This document shows positions 1 to 7,272 of a stretch of DNA of 64,000 bases, in pieces. Source of the stretch: Marinibaculum pumilum (GTDB lineage Bacteria; Pseudomonadota; Alphaproteobacteria; Ferrovibrionales; Ferrovibrionaceae); NCBI RefSeq assembly GCF_042646425.1, contig NZ_JBHRTR010000037.1:62001-126000 (forward strand), given 5' to 3'. The notes beneath the pieces were generated by a model. The model did not search any database, was not told where the DNA came from, and saw only the letters and a program-made list of their open reading frames with translations. How positions within the stretch are numbered: the first letter of the stretch is position 1; every line of letters begins with the position of its first letter. The position numbers were made by a program, and so were the translations under genes.

Positions 1-49
1 TGGGATCGTCACAGGGTCCCTGACGGCGCAGCGCCGCCCGCGTCCGGAA

Positions 50-70
50 GCGCGGGCTTTTAGCCCGCGC
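50..70. other. Perfect short hairpin
   Basis: Arms GCGCGGGCT and AGCCCGCGC are perfect complements separated by TTT. The hairpin lies about 75 bp beyond the stop codon of the minus-strand DUF1244 gene and could be its transcription end, but no T tract follows the stem on either strand. Nothing else is recognisable in bases 1-144. Confidence 0.35.
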
Positions 71-144
71 CCGGCATGGCCGCAAGCACCGGAGGCGAGT
101 CGACCGGAACGGCCCGCCGGTATCTGCAGGTCTGCCGGCGCAGC

Positions 145-438
145 TCAGTGGCCGCCCTGGGCGTTCATCTTCGCGACCTGTTCCGGGCTGGCCTCGCTCT
201 GATGCTTCGCCTTCCATTCGGCATAGGGCATGCCGTAGATGATCTCGCGCGCCTCTTCCTTGCCCATCTCCTGACCGCGGGCCTGGGCGGCCTCCTGGTA
301 CCAGTTCGACAGACAGTTGCGGCAGAAGCCGGCCAGCCCCATCAGGTCGATGTTCTGGACCTCCGGCCGCTCGCGCAGATGCTCCACCAGGCGGCGGAAA
401 GCCGCGGCCTCCAGTTCGGTGCGTGTGCTGTCGTCCAT
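145..438 (-). CDS. DUF1244 family protein
   Basis: This is a 97-residue soluble protein matching the small alphaproteobacterial/gammaproteobacterial DUF1244 family, whose function is not established. The core runs AFRRLVEHLRERPEVQN then a Cys pair in FCRNCLSNWY, and the rest is charged helix (EEAREIIYGMPYAEWKAKHQ). The start was chosen because AGGAGG lies 8 bases before this ATG and because the length fits the family. A longer frame upstream to 558 has no ribosome site and overlaps the neighbouring gene. It is the last gene of a minus-strand group, 103 bp after the carboxylate-amine ligase. A 17-bp direct repeat at 483-516 sits just upstream. Confidence 0.85.
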   Translation of the reverse strand: MDDSTRTELEAAAFRRLVEHLRERPEVQNIDLMGLAGFCRNCLSNWYQEAAQARGQEMGKEEAREIIYGMPYAEWKAKHQSEASPEQVAKMNAQGGH

Positions 439-482
439 CCTTGCATCCTCCTGCCGATCGCCGGGCCGTCGGCCGGCCCATC

Positions 483-516
483 GTTGCACATAGGTGGGGG
501 TTGCACATAAGTGGGG
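483..516. repeat. Tandem 17-bp direct repeat upstream of DUF1244
   Basis: Two adjacent 17-bp copies, GTTGCACATAGGTGGGG (483-499) and GTTGCACATAAGTGGGG (500-516), differ at one base. They lie 45-78 bp before the DUF1244 start codon, in the gap after the ligase gene. The position suits a paired activator or repressor site, but the binding protein is unknown. Confidence 0.6.
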
Positions 517-541
517 CCTGCGCGCCGCCGGGTCAAAACCT

Positions 542-1699
542 TCAGGCCGCGCCCGCATCTTCCGCCGCGACGGTGCCGGCCGCGGTCTCCGCGATCAGCC
601 AGTCGACCACCGCGCACAGCGCCTCCGCCGGCGTGGCGCCCTGTGCCAGCGCATCCTCGCGCACCTGCCGCTGGCGGTCGGCCGAGGTTCCCCGTGCCAC
701 GATCGTGCGTGCATGCCGTACCTCCTCCAGGCAGCCGAGCCGGCGGGCATCGGGCTCCACCAGCATGATCAGTTCCTCCACCAGGGCGGACAGCGGCAGC
801 CGCTCGCCCTTGCCGAAATCGACCAGCTGCCCTTCCACCCCGTAGCGCTGCGCCAGCCAGCGATTCTCCGCGATCAGGCTGCTCGGATAGATCCGCCAGC
901 GCTGGTTCAGCTGCCGCAGCCGCCACAGCATCGACAGCAGGCAGGCATAGAGGGCGGCCACGCAGACCGCGTCCTCCAGGGTCGTGCACATGTCGCAGAC
1001 CCGCAGCTCCAGGGTGGGATATTTGGAGGACGGCCGCACATCCCACCAGATCTTGCTCTCCTCCTCGATCAGCCCGGCATCGATCATAAGCCGGACCATG
1101 CGCTGGTAGGCGGCATGGGTCTCCATGCGGTCCGGCAGGCCGGTGCGCGGCAGCGAGTGGAACACTGACAGCCGGTAGGACTTCACCCCCATATCCTCGC
1201 CCTGCCAGAACGGCGACGAACCGGTCAGCGCCAGCAGGTGCGGCAGGAAGTAGCTGACCTGGTTCATCAGGTCGATCCGCAGTTCCGGGTCGTCCAGCCC
1301 GACATGGACATGCTGGCCGCAGATCAGCAGCCGGCGGACCACCCCGCCCAGGTCGCGGGCGATCAGGTCGTAGCGCGGCCCCGGCGTGTGGCGCTGGTCC
1401 GACCAGCGGGCGAAGGGGTGGGTGGAGGCGGCGATCGGCGCCATGCCGAAACGCGCGGCGGTGCGGGCGATGGTGCCGCGCAGGGTGGCTAGTTCGTCGC
1501 GCGCCTGGGCGACGGAGGTGCAGACCGGCGTATCGACCTCGATCTGGCTCAGCAGGAACTCGTTGTGCACATGGTTCCCCAGCGCGTCGCGGCAGGCGGC
1601 CATGAAGTCCGGCGGCGGGTCGGTGACCGCGTTCCGCGTGGTGCGGTCGACGAGGATATATTCTTCCTCGATCCCGATCGTCTCGCCCGGCCCGGTCAT
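542..1699 (-). CDS. Carboxylate-amine ligase, YbdK/GCS2 family
   Basis: This is a 385-residue protein of the glutamate-cysteine-ligase-2 (YbdK) family, ATP-dependent enzymes that join a carboxylate to an amine; the true substrates of most members are unknown. The N-terminus has the family signature IGIEEEYILVD (about residues 8-18). Other family motifs are EVDTPVC near residue 54, ICGQHVHVGLDD near residue 125 and LELRVCDMCTTLEDAV near residue 230. The start codon overlaps the stop of the upstream N-formylglutamate amidohydrolase gene in an ATGA, so the two are probably translationally coupled. That pairing suggests glutamate-derived amide chemistry, but this is inference. Confidence 0.88.
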   Translation of the reverse strand: MTGPGETIGIEEEYILVDRTTRNAVTDPPPDFMAACRDALGNHVHNEFLLSQIEVDTPVCTSVAQARDELATLRGTIARTAARFGMAPIAASTHPFARWSDQRHTPGPRYDLIARDLGGVVRRLLICGQHVHVGLDDPELRIDLMNQVSYFLPHLLALTGSSPFWQGEDMGVKSYRLSVFHSLPRTGLPDRMETHAAYQRMVRLMIDAGLIEEESKIWWDVRPSSKYPTLELRVCDMCTTLEDAVCVAALYACLLSMLWRLRQLNQRWRIYPSSLIAENRWLAQRYGVEGQLVDFGKGERLPLSALVEELIMLVEPDARRLGCLEEVRHARTIVARGTSADRQRQVREDALAQGATPAEALCAVVDWLIAETAAGTVAAEDAGAA

Positions 1700-2520
1700 A
1701 CCGGTTCGTCCCCGGATGCCAGCCGGGAGAAGGGCGGCGGATAGAGCTCCAGGCTGCGGCGCAGGACCAGGGCCAGCCGGTGGGCCCAGGCGGTGGCGCC
1801 GTCGCGCGTGTCGATCAGGTCCTGGCGCAGCTCGAACAGGACATGCGGCAGGCCCGGCATCTCCGCATGCCGGCGCATGGTCAGGCCCTCGGGCTGCCTG
1901 GCGCTGTAGGGCTGGTTGTCGCCGACGCAGAGGCCGTCATCGGCCCGCAGCAGGTCCATCACCGGGTTTGCCAGGCGGCCGTCGACCTCGTTCCACAGGA
2001 TGCCGACATGCCAGGGGCGTTCCCGGCCCTGGAACACCGGCGTGAAGGAATGCACCGAGACGATCGCCGGCGGATGGCCCAGCCGCGCCTCGGCACGGGC
2101 GATCATGCCGGCCACCGCGTCGTGATAGGGCGCGGCATAGAGCCGGTTGCGGCGGGCCTTCTCCGCCGCGGAGAGGCCTGCATTGCCCGGTACCGCGGTG
2201 CCGTCGCTTTGTTCCGGGAAGCGGGACGGATCGTCCTCCGCGCGGTTGCAGTCGACCAGCAGGCGCGAATAGCCGGACAGCACGGCCGGCGCGTCCAGTT
2301 CCGCGCTGAGCGCCCGGGTGACGTCGGCCGCGCCGATGTCCCAGGCGATGTGCCGGTGCAGTTCGGCAGGATCCAGGCCGAGGCTGCCCGCCTCCGGCGG
2401 CAGCGCCCGGGAGGCATGGTCGCAGACCAGGACGAAGCGGGCGCCGCCGTCCGGCGCCAGGCAGGTGAAGGGGCTGTCCTGCGCGGCGGCCGGACGCCCG
2501 GTATCCGGTATCCTCTCCAT
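1696..2520 (-). CDS. N-formylglutamate amidohydrolase family protein
   Basis: This is a 274-residue member of the N-formylglutamate amidohydrolase family, which splits N-formylglutamate to formate and glutamate in histidine breakdown or acts on related amides. Family features are VLVCDHASRALP (about residues 30-41), HIAWDIGAADV, SRLLVDCNR, VSVHSFTPVFQG and the C-terminal PHVLFELRQDLI. The ATG at 2520 starts directly before the conserved region; a longer open frame to 2766 runs into the divergent gene's leader and is not convincing. No other hut genes are in the window, so the physiological substrate is uncertain. It overlaps the ligase gene by 4 bp. Confidence 0.88.
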   Translation of the reverse strand: MERIPDTGRPAAAQDSPFTCLAPDGGARFVLVCDHASRALPPEAGSLGLDPAELHRHIAWDIGAADVTRALSAELDAPAVLSGYSRLLVDCNRAEDDPSRFPEQSDGTAVPGNAGLSAAEKARRNRLYAAPYHDAVAGMIARAEARLGHPPAIVSVHSFTPVFQGRERPWHVGILWNEVDGRLANPVMDLLRADDGLCVGDNQPYSARQPEGLTMRRHAEMPGLPHVLFELRQDLIDTRDGATAWAHRLALVLRRSLELYPPPFSRLASGDEPV

Positions 2521-2651
2521 GCCCCCGGTGATAGCGGAAAGCCGCGCGGGCCGGAAGCTGGCGCCGCGGGGGCGGCTGTTCGCAACGGCGGTCAAATCAG
2601 CTACACAGGGTCCTGCAGCCGGGGGGCAAAGCAGTTCGGGGGAGTCTCTTG

Positions 2652-4115
2652 ATGGTGCCGGAAGTGCGGAATGTCGCGCAGGCACTTTGCCGTCCGCGGA
2701 AGGTCGCGCGCCGCCCGGCGCCGCGCTGGGCCTGCCTCGCGGCAACCCTTGCTCTGGTGGCGGCACTGGCCGGAATGGCGCCGCAGGCCGCCGCGCAGCG
2801 TGCGCAGGCGCCCGACCCGGTGGCGCAGGCCGATCCGGCGGACCGCGCCCGCTACGACAGTGCCTTCAAGGCGATGATCGCGGACCCGGCGAACCTGGAT
2901 AAGACCTTCGCCTATGCCAAGGCGGCGATCGAGGTGGCCGATTACGAGGGCGCCATCGCGGCGCTGGAGCGGATGCTGTTCATCAATCCCGACCTGCCGC
3001 GGGTGCGGCTGGAACTGGGGGCGCTGTATTTCCGCCTGGGCTCCTACGAGGCCGCGCGCTCCTACCTGACCACGGCCCTGCAGGCACCGGACGTGCCGGC
3101 CGACGTGCGCAGCCGTGTCGATGCCTTCCTGGCGGAGATCGACGAACGCCTCTCGCAGCACCGCTTCTCCGGCAGCGTCTATGCCGGCCTGCGCTTCCAG
3201 AGCAACGCGACCAGCGCCCCTGGCGGCACCGGGGTCCGGGCGCTGGGCTTCGACGCGACCCTGGACCAGGAATACACCTCGAAGGCCGACACCAACCTGT
3301 TCGTGGTCGGCAATGCGAAGCACAACTACCTGCTGCAGTCCCTGGCCGGGGCCAGTATCGAGAGCACGGCGCTCTTGTACTATGCCCGCCAGCACAAGGA
3401 GCGGCGGGTCGACCTCAACGTCCTGGAGCTCACTTCCGGCCCGCGGCTGCCGCTGGACGTGCCGGGCCTGTTCGACGACGGCTCGCTGTACGGCTATGCG
3501 ATCGGCACCTATGTGGAGCTGGGCGGCGACCGCTATTACAGCGGCCTGGGCGGCGGGATGGAGCTGCGCGCCCTGCCGGCGGAATGGACGAACATCCGCC
3601 TCACCGCGGAAAGCCGGGCCAAGCAGTACCATTCCAACAGCGTCCGCCCCCGCAACGACCAGCAGACGGGCTTCACCAGCAGCGTGTCGCTGCGCCTGCG
3701 TCAGGGCCTGACGGAGAACCTGGTGGTCAACGGGCTGCTGGCCGCCGCCCGGAACGAGACGGACTTCGACTACAACGACTATACCGAATATGCGGTGGGA
3801 ATCGGCCTGGACTACCTGTTCCAGCCCGGCTTCATCACCGACCTGGTGGCGGGGGAACTGCCAAAGGACCTGCCATGGGCCACCAGCGTCAGCGTCAGCC
3901 GGGTGCTGACCGGCTATGGCGGCCCGGACCCGACTGTTGACCCCGGCACCACGCGGCAGGACCATGACTGGCGGCTGAGCGCGATCACGGCGGTGCCGAT
4001 CAGCCAGTCCTGGACGGGGATCCTGTCGCTGGGGCGGACGCAGCGGACATCCTCGCTGCCGAACTACCAGTACACCAACACCTCGGTCAGCCTCGGCGCC
4101 TCCTGGCGGTTCTGA
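2652..4115 (+). CDS. TPR/beta-barrel outer-membrane protein, SLAM (T11SS)-like
   Basis: This is a 487-residue exported protein with GGGGGAG 7 bases before the ATG. Residues 1-48 are a Sec signal with a long basic n-region and a hydrophobic stretch ending in AAAQ. About 60-170 form TPR-like helices (YAKAAIEVADYEGAIAALER, ALYFRLGSYEAARSYLTTAL). From about 175 to the end the pattern is alternating beta strands, beginning FSGSVYAGLRFQSNATSAP and ending ASWRF, with the terminal Phe of an outer-membrane barrel. TPR followed by a C-terminal barrel is the architecture of SLAM/DUF560 (type XI secretion) outer-membrane proteins. Two large FecR-domain exported proteins follow directly, and these would be the candidate cargo. 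The assignment to T11SS is inference; a generic TPR porin is the alternative. Confidence 0.65.
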   Translation: MVPEVRNVAQALCRPRKVARRPAPRWACLAATLALVAALAGMAPQAAAQRAQAPDPVAQADPADRARYDSAFKAMIADPANLDKTFAYAKAAIEVADYEGAIAALERMLFINPDLPRVRLELGALYFRLGSYEAARSYLTTALQAPDVPADVRSRVDAFLAEIDERLSQHRFSGSVYAGLRFQSNATSAPGGTGVRALGFDATLDQEYTSKADTNLFVVGNAKHNYLLQSLAGASIESTALLYYARQHKERRVDLNVLELTSGPRLPLDVPGLFDDGSLYGYAIGTYVELGGDRYYSGLGGGMELRALPAEWTNIRLTAESRAKQYHSNSVRPRNDQQTGFTSSVSLRLRQGLTENLVVNGLLAAARNETDFDYNDYTEYAVGIGLDYLFQPGFITDLVAGELPKDLPWATSVSVSRVLTGYGGPDPTVDPGTTRQDHDWRLSAITAVPISQSWTGILSLGRTQRTSSLPNYQYTNTSVSLGASWRF

Positions 4116-4245
4116 CCGCGGGACCGGCCCGCGCCGGATTGTGACCGCCGCTACGGCACGAAAAAGACATAAGGTCCATATATGTGAGGCTGGCGCCACC
4201 GCCGCCGCACGGGCGTGGCTGTCGATCGCCGACAAGGGTTTGCCG

Positions 4246-7200
4246 ATGAGGACAGGAAAGCTGCAGCTTGGACATGGCTTGCGGGCCGCCTCCCTGATCG
4301 CCGCGGGGGTCGGGCTCCTGGCGGCGCAGGCGGTGCCATCGCTTGCCGCCAGCAAGATCGGCGTCACGGCCGCGGTCAATCCGGACGCCGAAGGGACGCC
4401 GCCCGACGCCGCGACCCGGGTGCTCTATGTCGGCATCGACATGCAGGCCGATGAACGGGTGACGACCTCCGCGGACGGCCGTGCGCAGCTGCTGTTCCTT
4501 GACGGTTCCGCAATGAGCGTCGGCCCGAACAGCGACCTGGTGCTGGACCGCTTCGTCTATGACCCCGCCACCGACACCGGCGACCTGGCGGTCACCGTCG
4601 GCCGCGGCGTCTTCCGATTCGTGGGCGGCAGGATCAGCAAGCGCGAGGCGGTGAAGATCGAGACCGGATCCGCCACCATCGGCATCCGCGGCGGCATCGC
4701 GATGATCAATGTGGGCGATGGCGGCGACGTCCAGTCGAGCTTCCTGTTCGGCGACGAGATGACGGTGACAAGCGCGGGCCAGACGCAGCGCACGAACATG
4801 CCCGGCACGGCGATCGAGGCCGGCGCGGGGCAGCCGCCGCAGCCGCCGCGGATCCTGAGCCGCGGCGAGATCACCTCGTCGCTCGCCGCCTTCAACGGCC
4901 GCCCGCCGGGCAGCGGGGGCCGGGACGGGGCCGGCGCTGCCGGCGGCCAGGGCGGCAATCGGGGCGCTGCCGGGAATGGCAGGAGCGGGAATGCCCAGGC
5001 CGGGACCTCCACCGGCGCCGCGGCGCGGAGCGGAACCCGGCAGGCAGAAGCTGCGCGGAACCTGGACGGCGATTCCTCGAACGACCGGATCGGGGCCGGT
5101 GACCCGACGCAGGGGCAGTCCGGCGATGCCGATGTGGATCCGGACCGCGCGTTGGTGAGTTCCGGCGTGTCGGGCAGCGCGTCCTCCGAACAGCCGTCCG
5201 GCGTCGATCCGGTCACGCCGGAAGGGCGCCAGGCCGGCAGCACGGCGGGCAGCCGGCCGCCGCCGACGGAGAGCGGCAGCACCGCGGAGGGGGCCGGCGG
5301 CCGCTCGGTGGCCGATGCCGGTGCGGAGCGCCGCAGCAGCGAGGACGCGATCGCCGACTTCGGGCGCCTGGAGCAGCAGACCGACCAGACAGTGGCCGAG
5401 GGCAGCACCGAGGAGGAGCAGGACGGCCTGCCGGCCCCATCGCCGACCGTCGCCGGCCGCCTGCTGCGCGACCCGGTCTTCGACGGCATCGACACGCAGA
5501 CCCTGGCGGTTCAGTTCCTGGGCGACAATACGCCGTTCCTCGCCACGGCCGAGGTCGCGGGCGGCCGCATCCGGCCGGTCACAGTCACCGGCGCGGCCTT
5601 CGATTTCCCCTACCAGGCGACCGGCAGCGAGTATGCCGTCTCGGCGGCGACGGCCACCGGTCCCTTCGACAGCTTCAGCGGCCGGATGTACGTGGCCGCC
5701 GACGGCAGTTTCTGGCGGGTCGCGGGGACAGGGCATGCCGCCGGTGCGGATGGCGGGGCGCATGAGTTCATCCTGTTCGGCGGCACCCAGACGACACTGG
5801 CACAGCTGCCCACATCGGGCACCACGGCCCTGGCGATCGGCGGCCTGCTGGCGCCGCTGCCGTTCCTGGGCGGCGACCTGCCGATCGACAGCCAGTCCGC
5901 CGGGATCGCCGTGTCGCCGTTCTACCTGCGGCACGGGCCGGGGATCGCCTTTTCGCAGCGCCAGGCGGGTGCGGCACCGCCCCTGGGCTACCAGGCCTCC
6001 CTGATGATCAGCGGCACCGGCGCGGCGCAGACCTCGTTCATGGCGGGCGCCGTGGCGACGATCGTGGAGGAGGGCAGCCCCGGCAGCGGCCTGCCGGCGC
6101 TGTCGGGCCGCCTGCGCGGCAGCTACAAGGAGGCCGGCCACGACGCGCCGGTGGCGCTGCGGTCCTCCCTGTCCAGCGTCGGTCTGGCCCGGGGCTCCGC
6201 GGTCTTCGGCGATGCCGGCCAGTACCTTGTGCTGAATCCGTCCGCCCTGACGATGAACCCGCAGACCGGGCAGGTGACCCGCCAGACCGCGGCCATGCTG
6301 GCGCGCCAACCGGACGGCCTGGTCGATACCGACGACGACTATTTCGTGCTGGCCGCCCAGCCCGGCGGCACCACGCCGGACGACTTCCTGCAGTCCCGGA
6401 CCAGCCGGTCGATGCGGGGCTTCACCGGCGGCACCGGCTTTGTCACCACCGGCGGCGAGACCGGCGGTGCGGTCTTCATCGATACCGGTGCGTTCGGCAG
6501 CATGCCGGGCGGCCTGTCGCTGCAGACCGACAGTGCGAACGGCACTGTCACCGCGTCGATGGTGCTGGCCGACGTGCTGGGCGGTTCGGCGCGGGTGCTC
6601 TATTTCGGCGGCGACGGCAATGGGACGACGGCGCAGCCGTCCAGCGCATTGATCGACGACGACCGCTACATCGCGCTGGAATCTCCCACCTACAACGCGG
6701 TCACCGGCACCGGGCAGACGGCGAAGAGCCAGGACCTGGTCCTGGTCACCGCCGCCTCCGTCGATCCCGCCCAGCTGGGCCTGCAGCCCTGCGAATGCGC
6801 CTTCCTGGACTGGGGCTTCTGGTCGGGTGCGGTGTCCCTGCAGGACGACAGCGAGGAGCGCTACCACATGGCCAGCTGGGTGGCCGGCGAACTGCCGTCG
6901 CTGGCGCAGATTCCCACAACCGGCACGGCCAGCTATGGCGGCCATATCATCGGCTCGGTCTTCAACGACGGCGCGAACTACATTGCCGCCGGGCAGATGG
7001 GGGCGAACTGGAACTTCGCGGAGCGCGCCGGCGGCTTCGAGGTGACCGGCTTCGATGCCGCGAACTATACCGGGCAGCTGGTCTCCCAGGACGGCCGCGC
7101 CATCGTCGGTGCCGGGCAGACTGCCGACGCTGCCCGGCAGATGGCGCTGAACGGCGCCTTCTTTGCCGGCGGCGGCAATCCGGTGGCCGCCATGGGCGGG

Positions 7201-7272
7201 CATTTCATCGTGCAGAACGCCTCGCAGAGCTATGCCGGCGGCGGAACATGGGCCCTGGACCAGGTGCAGTGA
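4246..7272 (+). CDS. FecR-domain exported protein, candidate secreted cargo 1
   Basis: This is a 1008-residue protein. Residues 1-35 are a signal peptide without a lipobox (cleavage near SLAA). Residues ~45-190 are a FecR domain: VGIDMQADERVTTSADG, LLFLDGSAMSVGPNSDLVLD, GRISKREAVKIET, GIRGGIA. A Gly/Ser/Ala-rich disordered linker covers about 195-410. From ~415 on the protein is beta-rich, with a CECAFLDWGFWSG motif near residue 850 and a C-terminus (NGAFFAGGGNPVAAMGGHF) resembling the small beta-barrel domain of TbpB-like and SLAM-dependent cargo. No sigma factor or FecA gene is nearby, so FecR here is not an anti-sigma regulator. A GTG at 4141 is an alternative start but lacks a signal peptide directly after it. 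It probably shares an operon with the TPR/barrel gene 130 bp upstream. Confidence 0.75.
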   Translation: MRTGKLQLGHGLRAASLIAAGVGLLAAQAVPSLAASKIGVTAAVNPDAEGTPPDAATRVLYVGIDMQADERVTTSADGRAQLLFLDGSAMSVGPNSDLVLDRFVYDPATDTGDLAVTVGRGVFRFVGGRISKREAVKIETGSATIGIRGGIAMINVGDGGDVQSSFLFGDEMTVTSAGQTQRTNMPGTAIEAGAGQPPQPPRILSRGEITSSLAAFNGRPPGSGGRDGAGAAGGQGGNRGAAGNGRSGNAQAGTSTGAAARSGTRQAEAARNLDGDSSNDRIGAGDPTQGQSGDADVDPDRALVSSGVSGSASSEQPSGVDPVTPEGRQAGSTAGSRPPPTESGSTAEGAGGRSVADAGAERRSSEDAIADFGRLEQQTDQTVAEGSTEEEQDGLPAPSPTVAGRLLRDPVFDGIDTQTLAVQFLGDNTPFLATAEVAGGRIRPVTVTGAAFDFPYQATGSEYAVSAATATGPFDSFSGRMYVAADGSFWRVAGTGHAAGADGGAHEFILFGGTQTTLAQLPTSGTTALAIGGLLAPLPFLGGDLPIDSQSAGIAVSPFYLRHGPGIAFSQRQAGAAPPLGYQASLMISGTGAAQTSFMAGAVATIVEEGSPGSGLPALSGRLRGSYKEAGHDAPVALRSSLSSVGLARGSAVFGDAGQYLVLNPSALTMNPQTGQVTRQTAAMLARQPDGLVDTDDDYFVLAAQPGGTTPDDFLQSRTSRSMRGFTGGTGFVTTGGETGGAVFIDTGAFGSMPGGLSLQTDSANGTVTASMVLADVLGGSARVLYFGGDGNGTTAQPSSALIDDDRYIALESPTYNAVTGTGQTAKSQDLVLVTAASVDPAQLGLQPCECAFLDWGFWSGAVSLQDDSEERYHMASWVAGELPSLAQIPTTGTASYGGHIIGSVFNDGANYIAAGQMGANWNFAERAGGFEVTGFDAANYTGQLVSQDGRAIVGAGQTADAARQMALNGAFFAGGGNPVAAMGGHFIVQNASQSYAGGGTWALDQVQ

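Noticed and set aside
1..144. A plus-strand gene beginning at 76
   Set aside because: It runs antisense through the DUF1244 gene and has no domain or ribosome site.
6795..7268. An upstream extension of the second FecR gene into the first
   Set aside because: The extension would read the first gene out of frame with Arg/Gly-rich sequence and no signal peptide; the GTG at 7269 gives a proper signal peptide.
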